A stretch of 64,000 bases of DNA from Protopterus annectens (lineage: Eukaryota; Chordata; Ceratodontiformes; Protopteridae): assembly GCF_019279795.1 (NCBI RefSeq), contig NC_056750.1, forward strand, positions 826,695,001-826,759,000, written 5' to 3'. Shown here one piece after another: positions 1 through 12,694 of this stretch (positions are counted from its first letter, which is position 1; every line of letters begins with the position of its first letter). The translations under genes were made by a program, and so were the position numbers. A model generated the notes under the pieces. That model had not been told where the DNA came from. It was given only the letters and a program-made list of their open reading frames with translations, and searched no databases.

Positions 1-2525
1 TCCCATGAGCTCCTATTGAAAAGAGTATGGGAAGATTCCTGATGCCCTGGCCAAATTTCCCTTAATAGTATAAATGCCACCTTGAGTCTCCGCTGAAAAG
101 AGGCTACTAGCATAGTGGAACTAACGTAGTCAACAAAGGATAAACAAATAAATAAGTAACTCAATAAATAAGTAAAATAAAATGAAATAAATTAAAACTT
201 TACACTCCAGCATCTTTGAGGCATACTGTAGACAACACCAAGTGGGCCCAGTTTGAAGCATGAAACCCAGTAAAATCTTTAGCCACATCACAGGTTCCCA
301 CACCTCACCTCCCATACCCAATGTCCTTGGATGTCAGGTAGTACAGGACAAATGAGTCAGTGGAGCTGTGTTTAATAATTTGGACTGGGGGCCAAGAAGA
401 ACATAAACAATTTCTAATCTCTATTATCCTTTCTTCCTGCCTGAGCTTCTTCCTGTTGTCTCCTGCACTTGGTCTGATTGGCTGGCATTCCTTAATTCTA
501 GTATCCTTTCTTCCTGCCTGAGTTTCTTCCTGTTGTCTCCTGCACTAACTCTGATTGGCTGGCATTGCTTTAGCAGTTAATTCTCATACCTTGTTAACAG
601 TCAATGTGTTCCTATAAAGCCACATAAAAAATGGTTAACTTCCTCAAAATGCTTAACAATGACAGTAACAGTCTCAAACCTGTCCTTATAAACAGCATTG
701 CTCACTCACTACTAAGACATAAGTAAGTATTTCTGAAAGGTTATTTTTATTTATTTATATACTGTTAAACTGGGTAAGTGAACTAATATATGGAGATCTT
801 TTCCAAGCATTTCAGTGGTCGCAACATCACCTGAAAGGATTACATGCAGGGATAATTTAGAGTAGTCACCAAACATCAAGTTTGGGAAGGTGGGAGTATG
901 GATAACACATGAACCCCATACAGGTTGTCCAGCTTCCTGTAATTTTGTCCCCATAACCCCCCCCCCTAAAGCCAGTCGAACCATTTTCTAGCTTTCGGTT
1001 TCTGTGCGCCCCTCTGTTCTGTATGCAGCTCTGAACCTGTCACACCTCTGCAGCACATTTATAAGTCAAACTATTCCTGTTACTGCTTTTTACATTTTCT
1101 GCCAAGGGAATCATCATTTTTATCTCCTATCTCTGTCATATTCTTTTTTATTTAAGCACACTAGTGTTTGCTTTCACTGACTGAGACTGACTACTCCACA
1201 GTTATTTCTTGTAACTGTATTATTAGTAACCATCAAATTATAAACTTCATGCCAGCAAGACAAGCAAAAAACCTAGTATCTCTATATCAGTCCTCAAAGT
1301 AAGCCTGGTCTTATTATCTTCTGAGATAGTAACTAGAGCAGTGCATGGAACCAAATGGTTAACCAGACCAGTTTTGGGCTGGAAACTCATATGAACAATG
1401 GTCAACAGCAATCAACCACTCCCACCATCCCAAACATGATGCCTAGTGACCAGCTATCCCTGTAAGCCATACAAGAGAAACGAAGCTGGAATGACTAAAC
1501 TGTTGAAGTAGCCACTAGGGCAATGCATGATGGGAAATGTCCCATCCACTAATGTGACTTGTCGTATTGATTGCCTTGCTTCTGTACTAGTTACATGTCT
1601 TACACTTTGTTGTACTATAGCTCCAGCAAATAACTGAAGAACATAATGGCCCTGTCATAGCCTAATGCAAGCACCTATTGGTCCTAATAGGCCCAATTTG
1701 ACTATGTCCGGCCATTGAGACATCCTTAGATGCCTTCCCTTCTCTAGCTAATTAATGTGCCTTTTAGTACGTAAGTGAAAGACAGATTGGCATTATATCA
1801 TAGTTTTATCCCCCACTCATTACTATTTAAACCAAATACATATTCATTTAAGCAACCTATAGTAGCAGTAGGAACACTTTCCTCCAAAATTGGCAGTATG
1901 TATTGCTGCCTATATTAGAGCTCCAAAACATATATACAAAATCTGTCTCAGTTTGCTGTCACCTGCAGTGTTTACAACAGTCCCCCCTTAATATCTATAA
2001 TGATGTTGCAAATGACTTACTAACAGTTTCTCTGTGATAATCATGAACCTGTCCTTACACTGCCAGCATGCATTCCTATTCCTCCCATTGTCCTTCCAAT
2101 AATATGGGTGCAACGAGAAAGTCTGTTATCTGTAAAATCCTATAAAAAAAGTCCTTCATTTCACTGCATGCACGTCATGATATAAAGTATTCCCTTCTCT
2201 TTTTGCTACACTCATCCATTTTCGTTGATATTAACATAGTCTAGTACTAACTATAACAATGAACATACCAAGGTGTTTCCAAGATGCCATGTATCCTTGA
2301 TGTCCCAAAAGGACTTCAGTTTTTCAAAACATATATTTCTGCCGCAGGACCTCATGTGTGTGTTCTCATCTGATAATGCCTAGCTATCTCTGCATGTCCA
2401 TATCTTATTCAGGGACAACTTTCCTGTGTTATTCCGGATACTTTTTTCTTGTGTTATACTGCAGTGTGTGTTCCCAAATCAGGATAATCTATACTGCCAA
2501 CTCTTTGTCCACTTATTCCCCTGAC
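1..2525. other. Unannotated AT-rich DNA, no gene seen
   Basis: No open frame here resembles a known protein, and the short frames lack compositional or motif support. The stretch holds one short tandem duplication (425-568) and otherwise looks like old non-coding DNA. It could hide diverged repeats that need a library search. Confidence 0.5.
425..568. repeat. Two-copy tandem duplication, ~77-bp period
   Basis: The block starting tatcctttcttcctgcctga recurs 77 bp later and both copies end near gattggctggcatt. The copies differ by a few substitutions. No coding potential is seen. Confidence 0.8.
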
Positions 2526-3471
2526 GCTGGGCCGTTATCAAGACACCTCTGAACTAAGTGTCTGTATATTGAGCAGGCATACTGTGCCGCTGGGCCGTTA
2601 TCAAGACGCCTCTGAACTAAGTGTCTGTATATTGAGCAGGCATACTGTGCCGCTGGGCCATTATCAAGACGCCTCTGAACTAAGTGTCTGTATATTGAGC
2701 AGGCATACTGTGCCGCTGGGCCGTTATCAAGACGCCTCTGAACTAAGTGTCTGTATATTGAGCAGGCATACTGTGCCGCTGGGCCGTTATCAAGACGCCT
2801 CTGAACTAAGTGTCTGTATATTGAGCAGGCATACTGTGCCGCTGGGCCATTATCAAGACGCCTCTGAACTAAGTGTCTGTATATTGAGCAGGCATACTGT
2901 GCCACTGGGCCGTTATCAAGATGCCTCTGAACTAAGTGTCTGTATATTGAGCAGGCATACCGTGCCGCTGGGCCGTTATCTAGACACCTCTGAACTAAGT
3001 GTCTGTATATTGAGCAGGCATACTGTGCTGCTGGGCCGTTATCAAGACACCTCTGAAATAAGTGTCTGTATATTGAGCAAGCATACTGTGCCGCTGGGCC
3101 GTTATCAAGACGCCTCTGAACTAAGTGTCTGTATATTGAGCAGGCATACTGTGCTGCTGGGCTGTTATCAAGACGCCTCTGAACTAAGTGTCTGTTTATT
3201 GAGCAGGCATACTGTGCTGCTGGGCCATTATCAAGACGCCTCTGAACTAAGTGTCTGTATATTGAGCAGGCATACTGTGCCGTTGGGCCGTTATCAAGAT
3301 GCCTCTGAACTAAGTGTCTTTATATTGAGCAGGCATACTGTGCCGCTGGGCCATTATCAAGACGCCTCTGAACTAAGTGTCTGTATATTGAGCAGGCATA
3401 CTGTGCCGCTGGGCCGTTATCAAGACGCCTCTGAACTAAGTGTCTGTATATTGAGCAGGCATACTGTGCTA
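2526..3471. repeat. 63-bp minisatellite, ~15 tandem copies
   Basis: Successive copies begin gctgggccgttatcaagac and contain ctgaactaagtgtctgtata; spacing is 63 bp (for example 2526 to 2589). Copies differ at only a few positions. Because 63 is a multiple of three and the unit has stop-free frames, long frames exist on both strands: a 21-residue repeat on plus and another on minus. This is a by-product of the period rather than evidence for a protein; no homologous domain, signal peptide or splice context is seen. Confidence 0.92.
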
Positions 3472-5090
3472 GAGAGTAGCCTACACTATACACTTCTAGA
3501 TGGCGTAAACCCCATTATGCTGCATTGATAGAGAGGTAAACACTTTGCTTAGCAATTCTCCTAGATGAGACTTGTACTATCTCTCACAGAAGTGTTTGTA
3601 TTTCTGCTAATAATGGATTCTTGTAGGAAGTGGGAAGATCCAATACCGGGCTACTTTTGGACTGAGCAGCAGTGCAATGGCTTCTCCTGACTGTGACTTA
3701 CCTTACTGGATGTGACGATACACTAGCCCCTTCAAGACCAGGGAAGTGTTATTTTTTTCTTTCATTTAATACCTACAGATACTGCATTGCTGATTTTGCT
3801 GAAATGATTAGACTTACTGTGCCAAGTATCTACTATCTTATTTAGAGTAATATAATTATTTTCATTTTGAGAGATGGTAAATCTGTTAGTATTCTGCTTT
3901 GTACTGTTTTCATCTTATAGCCCATCATGGTTGTAAAGGCTCTAAGGACTTGTCATTCACCTAATTAACAAATAAATAAATGCAAATAACTGCATGATGC
4001 TAAAACCTAATTCAGCGAGACATTTATTTGAATGTTTGTACTCTGAAACAAATGCCTTGAGTGGCAGTTTCACCAAGGTGACTCATCTCTAACACTGATA
4101 TTAGTTAGGCAGGTGCTAAGAATACAACCTGAAGCATGAACTTAGAACAGTTGCCTTATGTGGAATATTCTGTGCTACCAATGATATCAAAGGGGATACT
4201 TCAGCAGTGGACATAAATTACCAGTGCCTGCTCCCAGAATGTATTAGGTCATATTGCAGATTGTCACTGCACACTACAGATTTCTCCCTCCTGGGTCATT
4301 GACTCTTTCAGCCTGCTTTCGATCTCATCCCTTAGGCTGCCTCATCTAGTTGTACCTTATATATTTTGTACAGTATATTAAAAATGTTTCACATTTTTGT
4401 ACATAATGGAGGGGAAGCTCCATCACTTAGCTTCTTACTAGCCATATGCATGGTCAAGTGTTTTGCTTTTCAACTAGCAGGTCCACCATGCTATAGCTAG
4501 TCACCAAACATTAGGTCTAGCAAAGTCAGCAGGTTAACAGGATGCAGCAGAGGGCTTATGTGTGTCACTATGCATATATCAATTATCCACTGTAGCAAGG
4601 ATCCATTTCCATGGGTACATCTGACAATCATGCTGAGGGTCAGAATTCTTCAGGCCATAAGCATTCATAAAAATCTGGTCATTCTACACAGACTTTAACA
4701 TTATCCATACATTTACCAAGGCAACCTGTACTGGAAATACCGTCCCAACACTTTTCTTTCATTTTTAAGTTAGATTACTGGCTCCACTACCATGTATGGG
4801 TTTAGTTACATACACATAGTCTAATGGACTTTTGCGTGTGCTTTTTAGAAGAATTAACTTTTGTATCACTTTGTTTCTATATCATAATGATCATAATGTT
4901 TAATATATTATGTATATAATAAAATAAAAAAAAAAAAGTTTGTAAAAGTCTGTCAAGCAATTTTAGAAAAAAGCATTTACTCTTTTTTTTCTATAACAAA
5001 GGTATTGCTTGGTGTTCCAAGCTCTTATTTTGACATTTTTTTAATTTGTTTACTTTTAATTGTAGGTGATTTGGCAGATTTTTATTTTTA
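3472..5090. other. Unannotated DNA, no gene seen
   Basis: AT-rich sequence with a short A-rich run near 4920-4938. No convincing coding frame, RNA gene or recognisable transposon boundary was found. Confidence 0.5.
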
Positions 5091-5092
<2 letters not shown>

Positions 5093-5155
<63 letters not shown>

Positions 5156-5166
5156 TGTGTGTCTGT

Positions 5167-5241
<75 letters not shown>
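5093..5241. repeat. (GT)n then (TA)n compound microsatellite
   Basis: Continuous GT dinucleotides with a few TCTG interruptions to about 5202, then TA dinucleotides up to 5241. The TA part directly abuts the left arm of the fold-back element. Confidence 0.97.
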
Positions 5242-5244
<3 letters not shown>

Positions 5245-5660
5245 CTACCTTAGATAAATGAAATACCACATAACCGACAAGCAGTTAACCGACACGACAA
5301 CACCGAAAACTTATATCACCGACAACGTAAATAACCGACTCTGAAAACGCCGACATTGATATGCTAATAGCGCCTCTCGCTCCTACCACGTTCCAGGTAA
5401 TGTAAATAGTTCACTGTCACTATCAGGCGTTACAGTTACTATCAAGTAGGTTTGTTCTGTGCAAGTTTTTACGCTATGCTGATTACAGACAACTTTTTAC
5501 ATTACCTGGAACGTGGTAGGAGCGAGAGGCGCTATTAGCATACCAATGTCAGCATTTTCAGAGTCGGTTATTTACGTTGTCGGTGATATAAGTTTTCGGT
5601 GTTGTCGTGTCGGTTAACTGCTTGTCGGTTATGTGGTATTTCGTTTATCTAAGGTAGAAC
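5242..5660. mobile_element. Fold-back (MITE-like) element in a (TA)n tract
   Basis: The left arm 5242-5403 and right arm 5499-5660 are inverted repeats of 162 bp with about four mismatches, around a 95-bp loop. The outer ends read gttctaccttagataaa on each strand. The arms contain many spaced accgac/ccgaaa words, like subterminal repeats bound by a transposase. Both sides are (TA)n, so a TA or longer AT target duplication cannot be delimited. It has no coding capacity, so it would be non-autonomous. The class is not recognised; Tc1/mariner-like use of TA targets is one possibility. Confidence 0.85.
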
Positions 5661-5661
5661 C

Positions 5662-5729
<68 letters not shown>
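5662..5729. repeat. (TA)n microsatellite
   Basis: TA dinucleotide run with a single TACA interruption, flanking the right arm of the fold-back element. Confidence 0.97.
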
Positions 5730-5735
<6 letters not shown>

Positions 5736-5739
5736 TTAA

Positions 5740-6060
5740 TTTAGCCTTTGTTGACCAGATTAGTCCCACTAGTCAGAGTTTCTTTTCAGGGAAGACTCAA
5801 GGCGGTATTTATACTACTACTAGGGGACAATGTATCTTATTTAACATTATTTATTTATTTACTTATCCTTTGTTGACCAGGTTAGTGCCACTAGGCTAAT
5901 GGCTTCATTTCAGGGGAGACCCAAGGTGGAAATTTGGCCAGGGCATTGGTGAACTTCCCCTACTCTTTTTGATAGGTGCTGTGGGATCTTTTACATTCTC
6001 TTAAGCTACCACCAACTAAAGCAGATGGGATTTGGGTTTAACATCTCATCCAAATATAAT
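5740..6060 (+). repeat. Dispersed repeat, two partial copies
   Basis: cctttgttgaccag occurs twice (near 5751 and 5868), each followed by a similar ttagt-ccact segment and then caggg-agac-caagg. The second copy continues through gggatcttttacattctc. This resembles a widespread vertebrate interspersed repeat, but I cannot name it. Confidence 0.5.
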
Positions 6061-7980
6061 TAATGCATGTTTATTTTAAATGCAATCAGTTAAAATGCTT
6101 GCTTTTCTTTCTAAACAATTTCTATAGAAGTTTAGCCAGGTTAGCTAGAGCACATTCTGCCATCTAGTGGTCACTTTGGATTATTTCATCTACAGAAATA
6201 AATGGTATTTTTGATTGCTTGTTTGCATTCTTGCTTAGTTTTTACTGTTTTATTCTTCATTTGTTAAAGAATATCAAGTAATATGGAGAGATGTAGAGTG
6301 AAGTAGAGGCAGAGAACAATAACAAAATTTGCTAACTTGTACAGTCAAACAATACGACTGCAAGCTTTGCAAATTAAATTCAACTACATGTAATAAAGTT
6401 AATTTTCAGTTTTCTCCAGTGATTAATCTCTTTAACTAGTGTGAGATGCTGGTATATAGTAGTAGCCATAAATCCTTCTAAGTACACTGGAGGTTAAAAG
6501 GATGGTTGACATACAACACTAAGTATACCAAAGTGCACTGTGCTCGTATACTGTAGGAAGAGAATGATTCATCTGGATGTGAGTGGTGCAAGATAGCTGC
6601 AGCCCAACCTTTTGAATCTCATTTTGTGGAGCGAATGGTGTGCGCATCTGGTACTATGAAGGCTCAACATTCATATTTATAAGATGCAACGACCTGTGAA
6701 TATGTTCCATGAAATCCTGAATGTGTAAAATGCAAACATAAGAGAACAAAGCTATTGGTTAGTGGGCTCAGGAGTTAAGATTTAACTTTAATTTTTGCTT
6801 CTATATCAGGCATGTTTGAGCAGAGCTGCTCACCTCATTGAGGCAGTTTGCAGTGTCCTCTACAGACTCAAACACCTGGATAGTAAAGAGAACCTATAAA
6901 ACTAGTAATAGAACTTTTAGTTAAGTTAATTAATTAGAACTGTAATTTAGTGAAGCATTGTATGGAGTTAAACTCAGAGCAACTAGTGTGAGCTTCAGAT
7001 AGTGATAATGCCATATCATAGTACTATCTAGTACCATATCCTAGCACTATTCAACAATAGTCTCTAACCCTAGAGACCATCCTAGGAGACATCTGTAAAA
7101 CCTAGTCCTCAAATGCCAACAGCCCATCATAATACATGTCCAGACAATATGGAGATAAACTTTCTAAATGTCTCAGTTTCCAGCTTGCTAGATATAAGCA
7201 TCCAGAGACAATGTAGCAATTTTTCTCATGCATCCAGACAACCTTTTAATTGCTAAAGACCCCAACAAAGTTTGTGAGAGATGTACATAGATAATTTCCT
7301 TGGAGTCAAAAGTCTCGCTTGGAAAAGAGGTTGTTAAAAACACCCACACTACATCCACCAGACATACTGCCCACCACACACAAACAGTATCTTATGCTGA
7401 GGCACTAAAAATCAATCTTTCCAATCTTTCCTCAAAGACCTCCTAAGCTTGCAAACAGCAACACCTATCCTCAACAATATCTAAATCACACACCAAAACC
7501 AACACCAGATGATTTCCTATTGAAATGTCAGCACTCAAAATGCTGAGTGCCAACAAGTTAAAAAAAAAAAGAGACCAAAAACACAGGAGAAAAGTGAATC
7601 TCAAAAATCATTCTTCTCCTTTAAACTTCTTTTTGCAGGAAGGGGACAAGCCCCCTGTGACACCCCATCTCTGGCCCAGTAATTAAGGAGCCCCAATCCT
7701 CACCACTGGCAACAGTGGGGAGCATACACATTGAGAGGATGACAGGTACACACAGCTCTCTGCATCAAGTGCAATCTCCCTTAAGAGCACACAGAGACCA
7801 CAGTCAGTCTGGGGTTGGATTCTCTCTCCTTCTCCAGATCCCCAATAAGACTCACCACTGGCACAGCTATAGAGTTGAGATCTTAGCTGAGTGACCAAGC
7901 CAAGGCCTTCAGCACTCTCTCTGTCCAACCAGTACTTCATGTCCCTGCCCAAGTAGCTGACACACACACTCTTTGAGGTT
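6061..7980. other. Unannotated DNA, no gene seen
   Basis: No frame with recognisable protein similarity and no clear repeat structure, apart from a short A run near 7561-7571. Confidence 0.5.
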
Positions 7981-7982
7981 TG

Positions 7983-7984
<2 letters not shown>

Positions 7985-8058
<74 letters not shown>
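7985..8058. repeat. (CA)n microsatellite
   Basis: Uninterrupted CA dinucleotides. The cysteine/valine and threonine/histidine frames across it are artefacts of the dinucleotide repeat. Confidence 0.97.
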
Positions 8059-8060
<2 letters not shown>

Positions 8061-9192
8061 GGGAAAGGCTGGCACAGGTTTACTAGCTATGCCCCCTTCT
8101 GCCCAGACTATAAGTTAGTTATTATTGCCACCAATCACTCTTTATCAGCTACTTTAAGGCCCCTAACAAAGGGTGTCCAATCTTACTGTGTAATGTTATG
8201 TTTGACCAAGAGCCAGACTATTAGGAGTGGCCCACAGTGTCACCAAATAAACATGCAAGTACTCTCAGAACTTAAATATGTCTCATACATATCAGCCACA
8301 ATGATAGGTTTAAATATATTTAATAATGAATAAAAGAACAAGAAAATAGTATATAATCACAGTAACTTCAGAATTAAAAATCACAGGAAATATTTAAAAC
8401 AACATTGCAGGAGTGTCTAAAATAAATAGAGAAAAAAATTAAATGAATCTTAGTTATATTCCTGACTATATGTAAAATAATTATACTGTACCTTAGTAAA
8501 CTTACTTACAGAGCAAGGCAAGTGTGGTGAATGTGTCTTCTTGTCAGGTCAAAGACAAAATACAGAATGCTCTCTCTCTCTCTCTCTCTCTGAGTTCTTA
8601 AATTAATATCTCAAATATCACTACTGGGTTAGCTTGCAGGATGACATCACTTTTTGTCATCTGACTTTAGTTCCCAAGCTAAACCCCCATTGCTAGAAAC
8701 TGCCAGCATTTAGCATCTCCCTGTGAAAATACATAGCCCTCCGATCTTTGCAGCTGCTGGAAGACATAAGACAATAAAACACAAGACAATGCAGAAGTCT
8801 CGCTAGTTTTAGACATCCTTTCTCATTGCTGCATTGAAAACATCTTTTATGTTGCAGTTATAAAGCAATTTAATTTCAACTATTTTTCTGAAGTTTTGCA
8901 AGTTAACCTTCTATGTTCCAGTTTCCACTGTTAAAATATATGCATTTACACAGTTACAAGTTTGTGCATTTCTGTTCTTTTCCCATAAGGTACACTGTGG
9001 ACACATCTCTAAGCTGAGTACTCTACAAAATATCTCTTCAGCACACGTCTGTACATACCATTTTATATGACATACAGTTCTAATACATTTGTAACACAAG
9101 CATATGAATCATGTTGATATTCACAAATGACATATGATTATTTACAGAATTCCAGTTACCTGAGCTGGCAGTACCTCCTTTTGTCGCACCTC
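8059..9192. other. Unannotated DNA with short (CT)n
   Basis: No gene seen. A (TC)n run lies at 8571-8591. The right edge is the A/T-rich tail of the family-A LINE on the minus strand. Confidence 0.5.
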
Positions 9193-9529
9193 CCATTTAT
9201 TTTATTATTTATTTATTTATGTTATTTACATTTGTTGACCGGGAGTGTCCGACTGGACGTAGGTCCATTTTCAGCGGATGCCCGGGGAGAAAAGCTCAAC
9301 AGTTAAAATAAACAGAAAGTAGTTACATTGGATTACATAGAGATTAACAATATAACATAGTAATTACTTACAACATATTTACAGATGAAAAACATAGTAC
9401 ATCAGTAGATAACTAGAATCTTTATCTGTGAAGTACATAACAGACATTAACAAATGTTACAATAAGAAGTTCCTGCTGTATAATAAGTACTAGGCTTATG
9501 AGCATCTGAGCTTGCTATAATCAAGGTAG

Positions 9530-11488
9530 TTAGTGGAGTGGAAAGAAAGGTAGTGGTTGGATGGGGTGGGTGATTTTAGAGTGGGAGTTGCAAGGGCATA
9601 GCCAGCATGTTTTTACGTGCACTTTTAGTAAAGTTTTGAAGTGGGTGCATGATGGTACGGAGGGTGGGAGGGAGTTCCATAATTTGGCTATGGTGCAAGA
9701 GAATAGTGCTTCACCAGCAGAATTATTGGCTTTAGTGATCTGCAAGTGATTTTTGTTGCTGGATCTTAGTGGTTTGATAGTGCGATAGGGTTGGAGTAGA
9801 TTCTGGAGGGATGGGACATTTAGTGGATGGTTTACTAGTTTGTGGGCGAGTGAGAGTTTATACCATTGAAGGAGGTGAGGGAGTTTAAGCCAGCCCAGTT
9901 CAGCAAGTGAGAGACAGTGGTGACTATGGTAGGATGCCCCTGTGGCGAATTTGGCGATTTTGTTGTAGCAGGTCTCTAGCTTGTTTAGACCACATTGCCT
10001 TAGGTTGGTATATATTGGAGAGGCATAAAGTAGGGTGGAGATAAGGTGGGAATTTGCTATTGAAATCTTTGCTGCCTTGGAGAGAAGTTGTTTATTTCTG
10101 TATATCGCTCCTAGTTTTTTGTGGACTTTTTTTATGGTCATGGATATGTGAATGTCAAGTTTTAGTTTGTCTATTTCCACTCCTATCAATTTGGCGTGTT
10201 CAGTTGGGTATATAGTGGTGTTGTCTCTTGCTGTGATGTTAAAGTGAGAGCTGTTTTGAGTATGTTTGATGGGTTGGAAGATGAGTAGTTTTGTTTGGGT
10301 TGAGTATTAACTGGGCATCGGATAACCAAGTTTCAACAGAGGAAAAGGCTTCCTGTGTGACTTTTTGCAGTTTGGGTAGGGACTGGGCTGAGCAGATGAT
10401 GGTTGAGTCATCAGCGTATTGTATGAGTGTGCCATGTTTGGTGGCAGAGGCTAGATTATTGGTGAAAACAGAGAAGAGTAGGGGTCCAAGGATGGATCCT
10501 TGGGGAACCCCTATGGAGACAGGTATTTGGGGAGATATGTCATTCTGCCATACAACGGATTGTTGGCGGTCAGACAGGTAACTCTGAAACCAGTGGGTGA
10601 CTGATTGAGAGAAGGATAGGTTATTGAGGACAGAGATAAGTTGTTTGTGTGGGACCATGTCAAATGCTTTAGATAGGTCTAGGAAAGTAGCAGAGGAGAG
10701 ATAGCCATTGTTTTTATGCTGAAGGATAGTGTTAGCAAAGGAGAGTAAGGCAGTGGTGGTGCTATGGTTTGGTCGGAAACCATGCTGAGTACTGGAAAGG
10801 AGGTTGTTAGTAAGGAGGTAGTCTGAGACCTGAGAGTGTATGCATCTCTCTAGTATTTTGGAGAGTGGAGAGAGAATAGCTATGGGGCGATAATTGGTTA
10901 GTTCTGTGGAGGGTCCGCCTTTGTGGAGGGGAATTATATATGATACTTTCCACAGTGTGGGAATGTAACTTTCTGATAGAGATCGGTTAATCAAGATGGA
11001 TACTGGGTAGGCCAGAGCATCAGCTGCGATTTGTAGGTATTCACTTTGGAGGTTGTCTGCTGCTAATTTGGTGGGCTTAAGTTTAGTTAAGAGATTTTTT
11101 ATGTTGGAGGTAGGTACAGGAGAAAAAGTGAAGGCAGTGGGGAGATAACTAGTTGAAGGTGTGGGTTATAGGGGAGGGGGTTGTGTTGTTTAGTTAGTGA
11201 TAGTATGGTTTGTGTGAAGTGTGTGTTGAATGAGGTAGCAACATTTTCTGAGGAGTGAGGGATGTTAGGAGGAGGGATACTGACTTTACCTGGGTGGAGG
11301 ATGGAGTTTATGGAGGACCAGAATTGTTTGGGGCTGTGTTGGGAGGAGTCTAGGGCAGACTGGTAGTATTGGAATGTGTCCTGTTTTACTAGCTTTTTGA
11401 CTTTATTGTGTAGTTCTAGAAATTTCTGTCTAGTTGAGGGGGTTTTGGTTTTGCGCCAGTGCTCCCAGGCTTTATCCCTGTTTTTCAT
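9530..11488 (-). pseudogene. Reverse transcriptase and C-terminal domain, LINE A copy 1
   Basis: Three open stretches in order carry this region: 11488-11099 (linker between endonuclease and RT), 10994-10239 (RT core) and 10189-9530 (C-terminal domain). The RT core shows IIPLHKGG, NYRPIAILSPLSKILE, FLDLSKAFD (motif A), GVPQGSILGPLLF (motif B) and QYADDSTII (motif C with both catalytic Asp kept). The C-terminal part has SHLISTLLYASPIYTNL and ALFSCTIAKLWNSLP, matching copy 2. Frame breaks between the blocks make it non-functional as it stands. Confidence 0.88.
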
Positions 11489-11625
11489 TTCTAACTTAGT
11501 GGTTTTCTGTAGCCATGGGGAGGGTTGTGCTTTAGTTCTGGAAAGTCTTATGGGGGCATGGTAATTAAGGATGCTCAGGAAAGTAGTATTAAAAAATTCA
11601 ACTGCGTCATCAAGACTGAGGTACT

Positions 11626-12390
11626 TTAGAGGATGCCAGTTACATTAATTGAGGGATGAATGAATGTGAGTGGGTTAAAGTTTAGTTTTTTACGTATTTG
11701 ACGGTAGATGACAGGTTTAGCTTGGTTTAGGTATTTTTTGAGTAGGAATGTTGGGGAGTGATCACTGGGGCTATCTGATAAGCAGCCTGTTACATATGAC
11801 TGAGGGCTCTTACTGACTAGTATCCGATCCAGGGTAGTGTGCCTGCTGGAGTTTTTATTTATCCTGGTTGGCAACTGGACTAGTTGGGTGAAGCCATGAA
11901 GGTTTACATGATGGGTTGGATGGTTGCCAGAACAGGATTGCCAGTCAATATTGAAATCACCTAAAATTATAGTTTCTTGGGGGAGATGATGGGTAGACCA
12001 TCTGAGAAGGTTTTCTAGTGGAGGGATGTTTTGGCCAGGTGGGAAGTAGCATCCAGTTATGTTGATGGTTTTGTTTTGGTTTATTTTGAGGTTGGTATAT
12101 ATTATTTCTTCATTACCTATTTGTGGAGCTGATGATTTTAAGATCTGGATGTTTAGATGCTGTTTAAATATTATAGCTACACCGCCTCCTTTCTTGTGTA
12201 GCCGGTCTACTCTTAGTATGCCGTAACCTGTAGGGAGTACTTTGCTCACTAGTAATGTGAGGTTTTAGCCAGGTTTCTGTCAGGATGACTATATCTGGGG
12301 AGTACAAGTCTATGGTGGCATGGAGTTCATGGACTTTGTTGGATATACTTCTAATATTTAGGCTTAGTATAAGGAAGTCACTTGGCTTTC
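11626..12390 (-). pseudogene. APE-type endonuclease domain, LINE A copy 1
   Basis: The endonuclease nicks target DNA to prime reverse transcription. Visible blocks in order: an LNIRSISNKV-type N-terminus and TETWLKP (12,270-12,390), then KGGGVAIIF, ILGDFNIDW and SDHSPTFLL. These match the catalytic Glu, the GDFN loop and the SDH motif of LINE endonucleases. The N-terminal part is out of frame with the 207-codon open stretch 11626-12249, so at least one indel is present. It lies directly upstream of the RT part on the same strand. Confidence 0.82.
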
Positions 12391-12694
12391 TATTGGCTGT
12401 AATATGGGAGAAGTTGTGGTTTCTAGTCTGATTATGAGTAACATAACATCAGAACATATATTTATCAACTCTGAGATCACCATACCACAGAGAAATGGGA
12501 ATATTCCAGGAAATGGCATCTAGGACTTGGTATATGTGAATCTGTTCTTAAAGCCATTCAGCCTCCGTATTTCAGGACTTGCTTTAGTGGGTCCCAACAT
12601 TTCAAATGGTTACCAGATAAAATTCCACAAATAAGCCTACACCCAATGGACCCCCAAAAACAGAGCCCTTGAGGCAAGTAAACAATTTACCCAG

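Larger units (their letters stand above)
9193..12437 (-). mobile_element. LINE family A, copy 1 (5'-truncated, CR1/L2-like)
   Basis: On the minus strand the element runs from the middle of an apurinic-type endonuclease (12,437) through a reverse transcriptase to a 3' end containing gagcttttctcccc and ending in an (AAAT)-rich tail near 9193-9230. The same 3' landmark occurs in copy 2 near 42,850, so the two copies are one family. Copy 1 lacks the 5' region and ORF1 seen in copy 2. Frames are broken by several indels. The clade (CR1/L2 within the Jockey superfamily) is inferred from endonuclease-RT order and RT motifs; a tree would be needed to place it. Confidence 0.85.

Noticed and set aside
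2513-3528. Repetitive protein of 21-residue units on plus and another on minus
   Set aside because: Both frames come from a 63-bp minisatellite whose period is divisible by three; there is no promoter, domain or splice evidence.
4991-5269. Thr/His, Cys/Val and Tyr/Ile repeat proteins across GT, CA and TA tracts (also at 7.9, 24.2, 46.9, 50.4, 51.5 and 56.2 kb)
   Set aside because: Direct translations of dinucleotide microsatellites.
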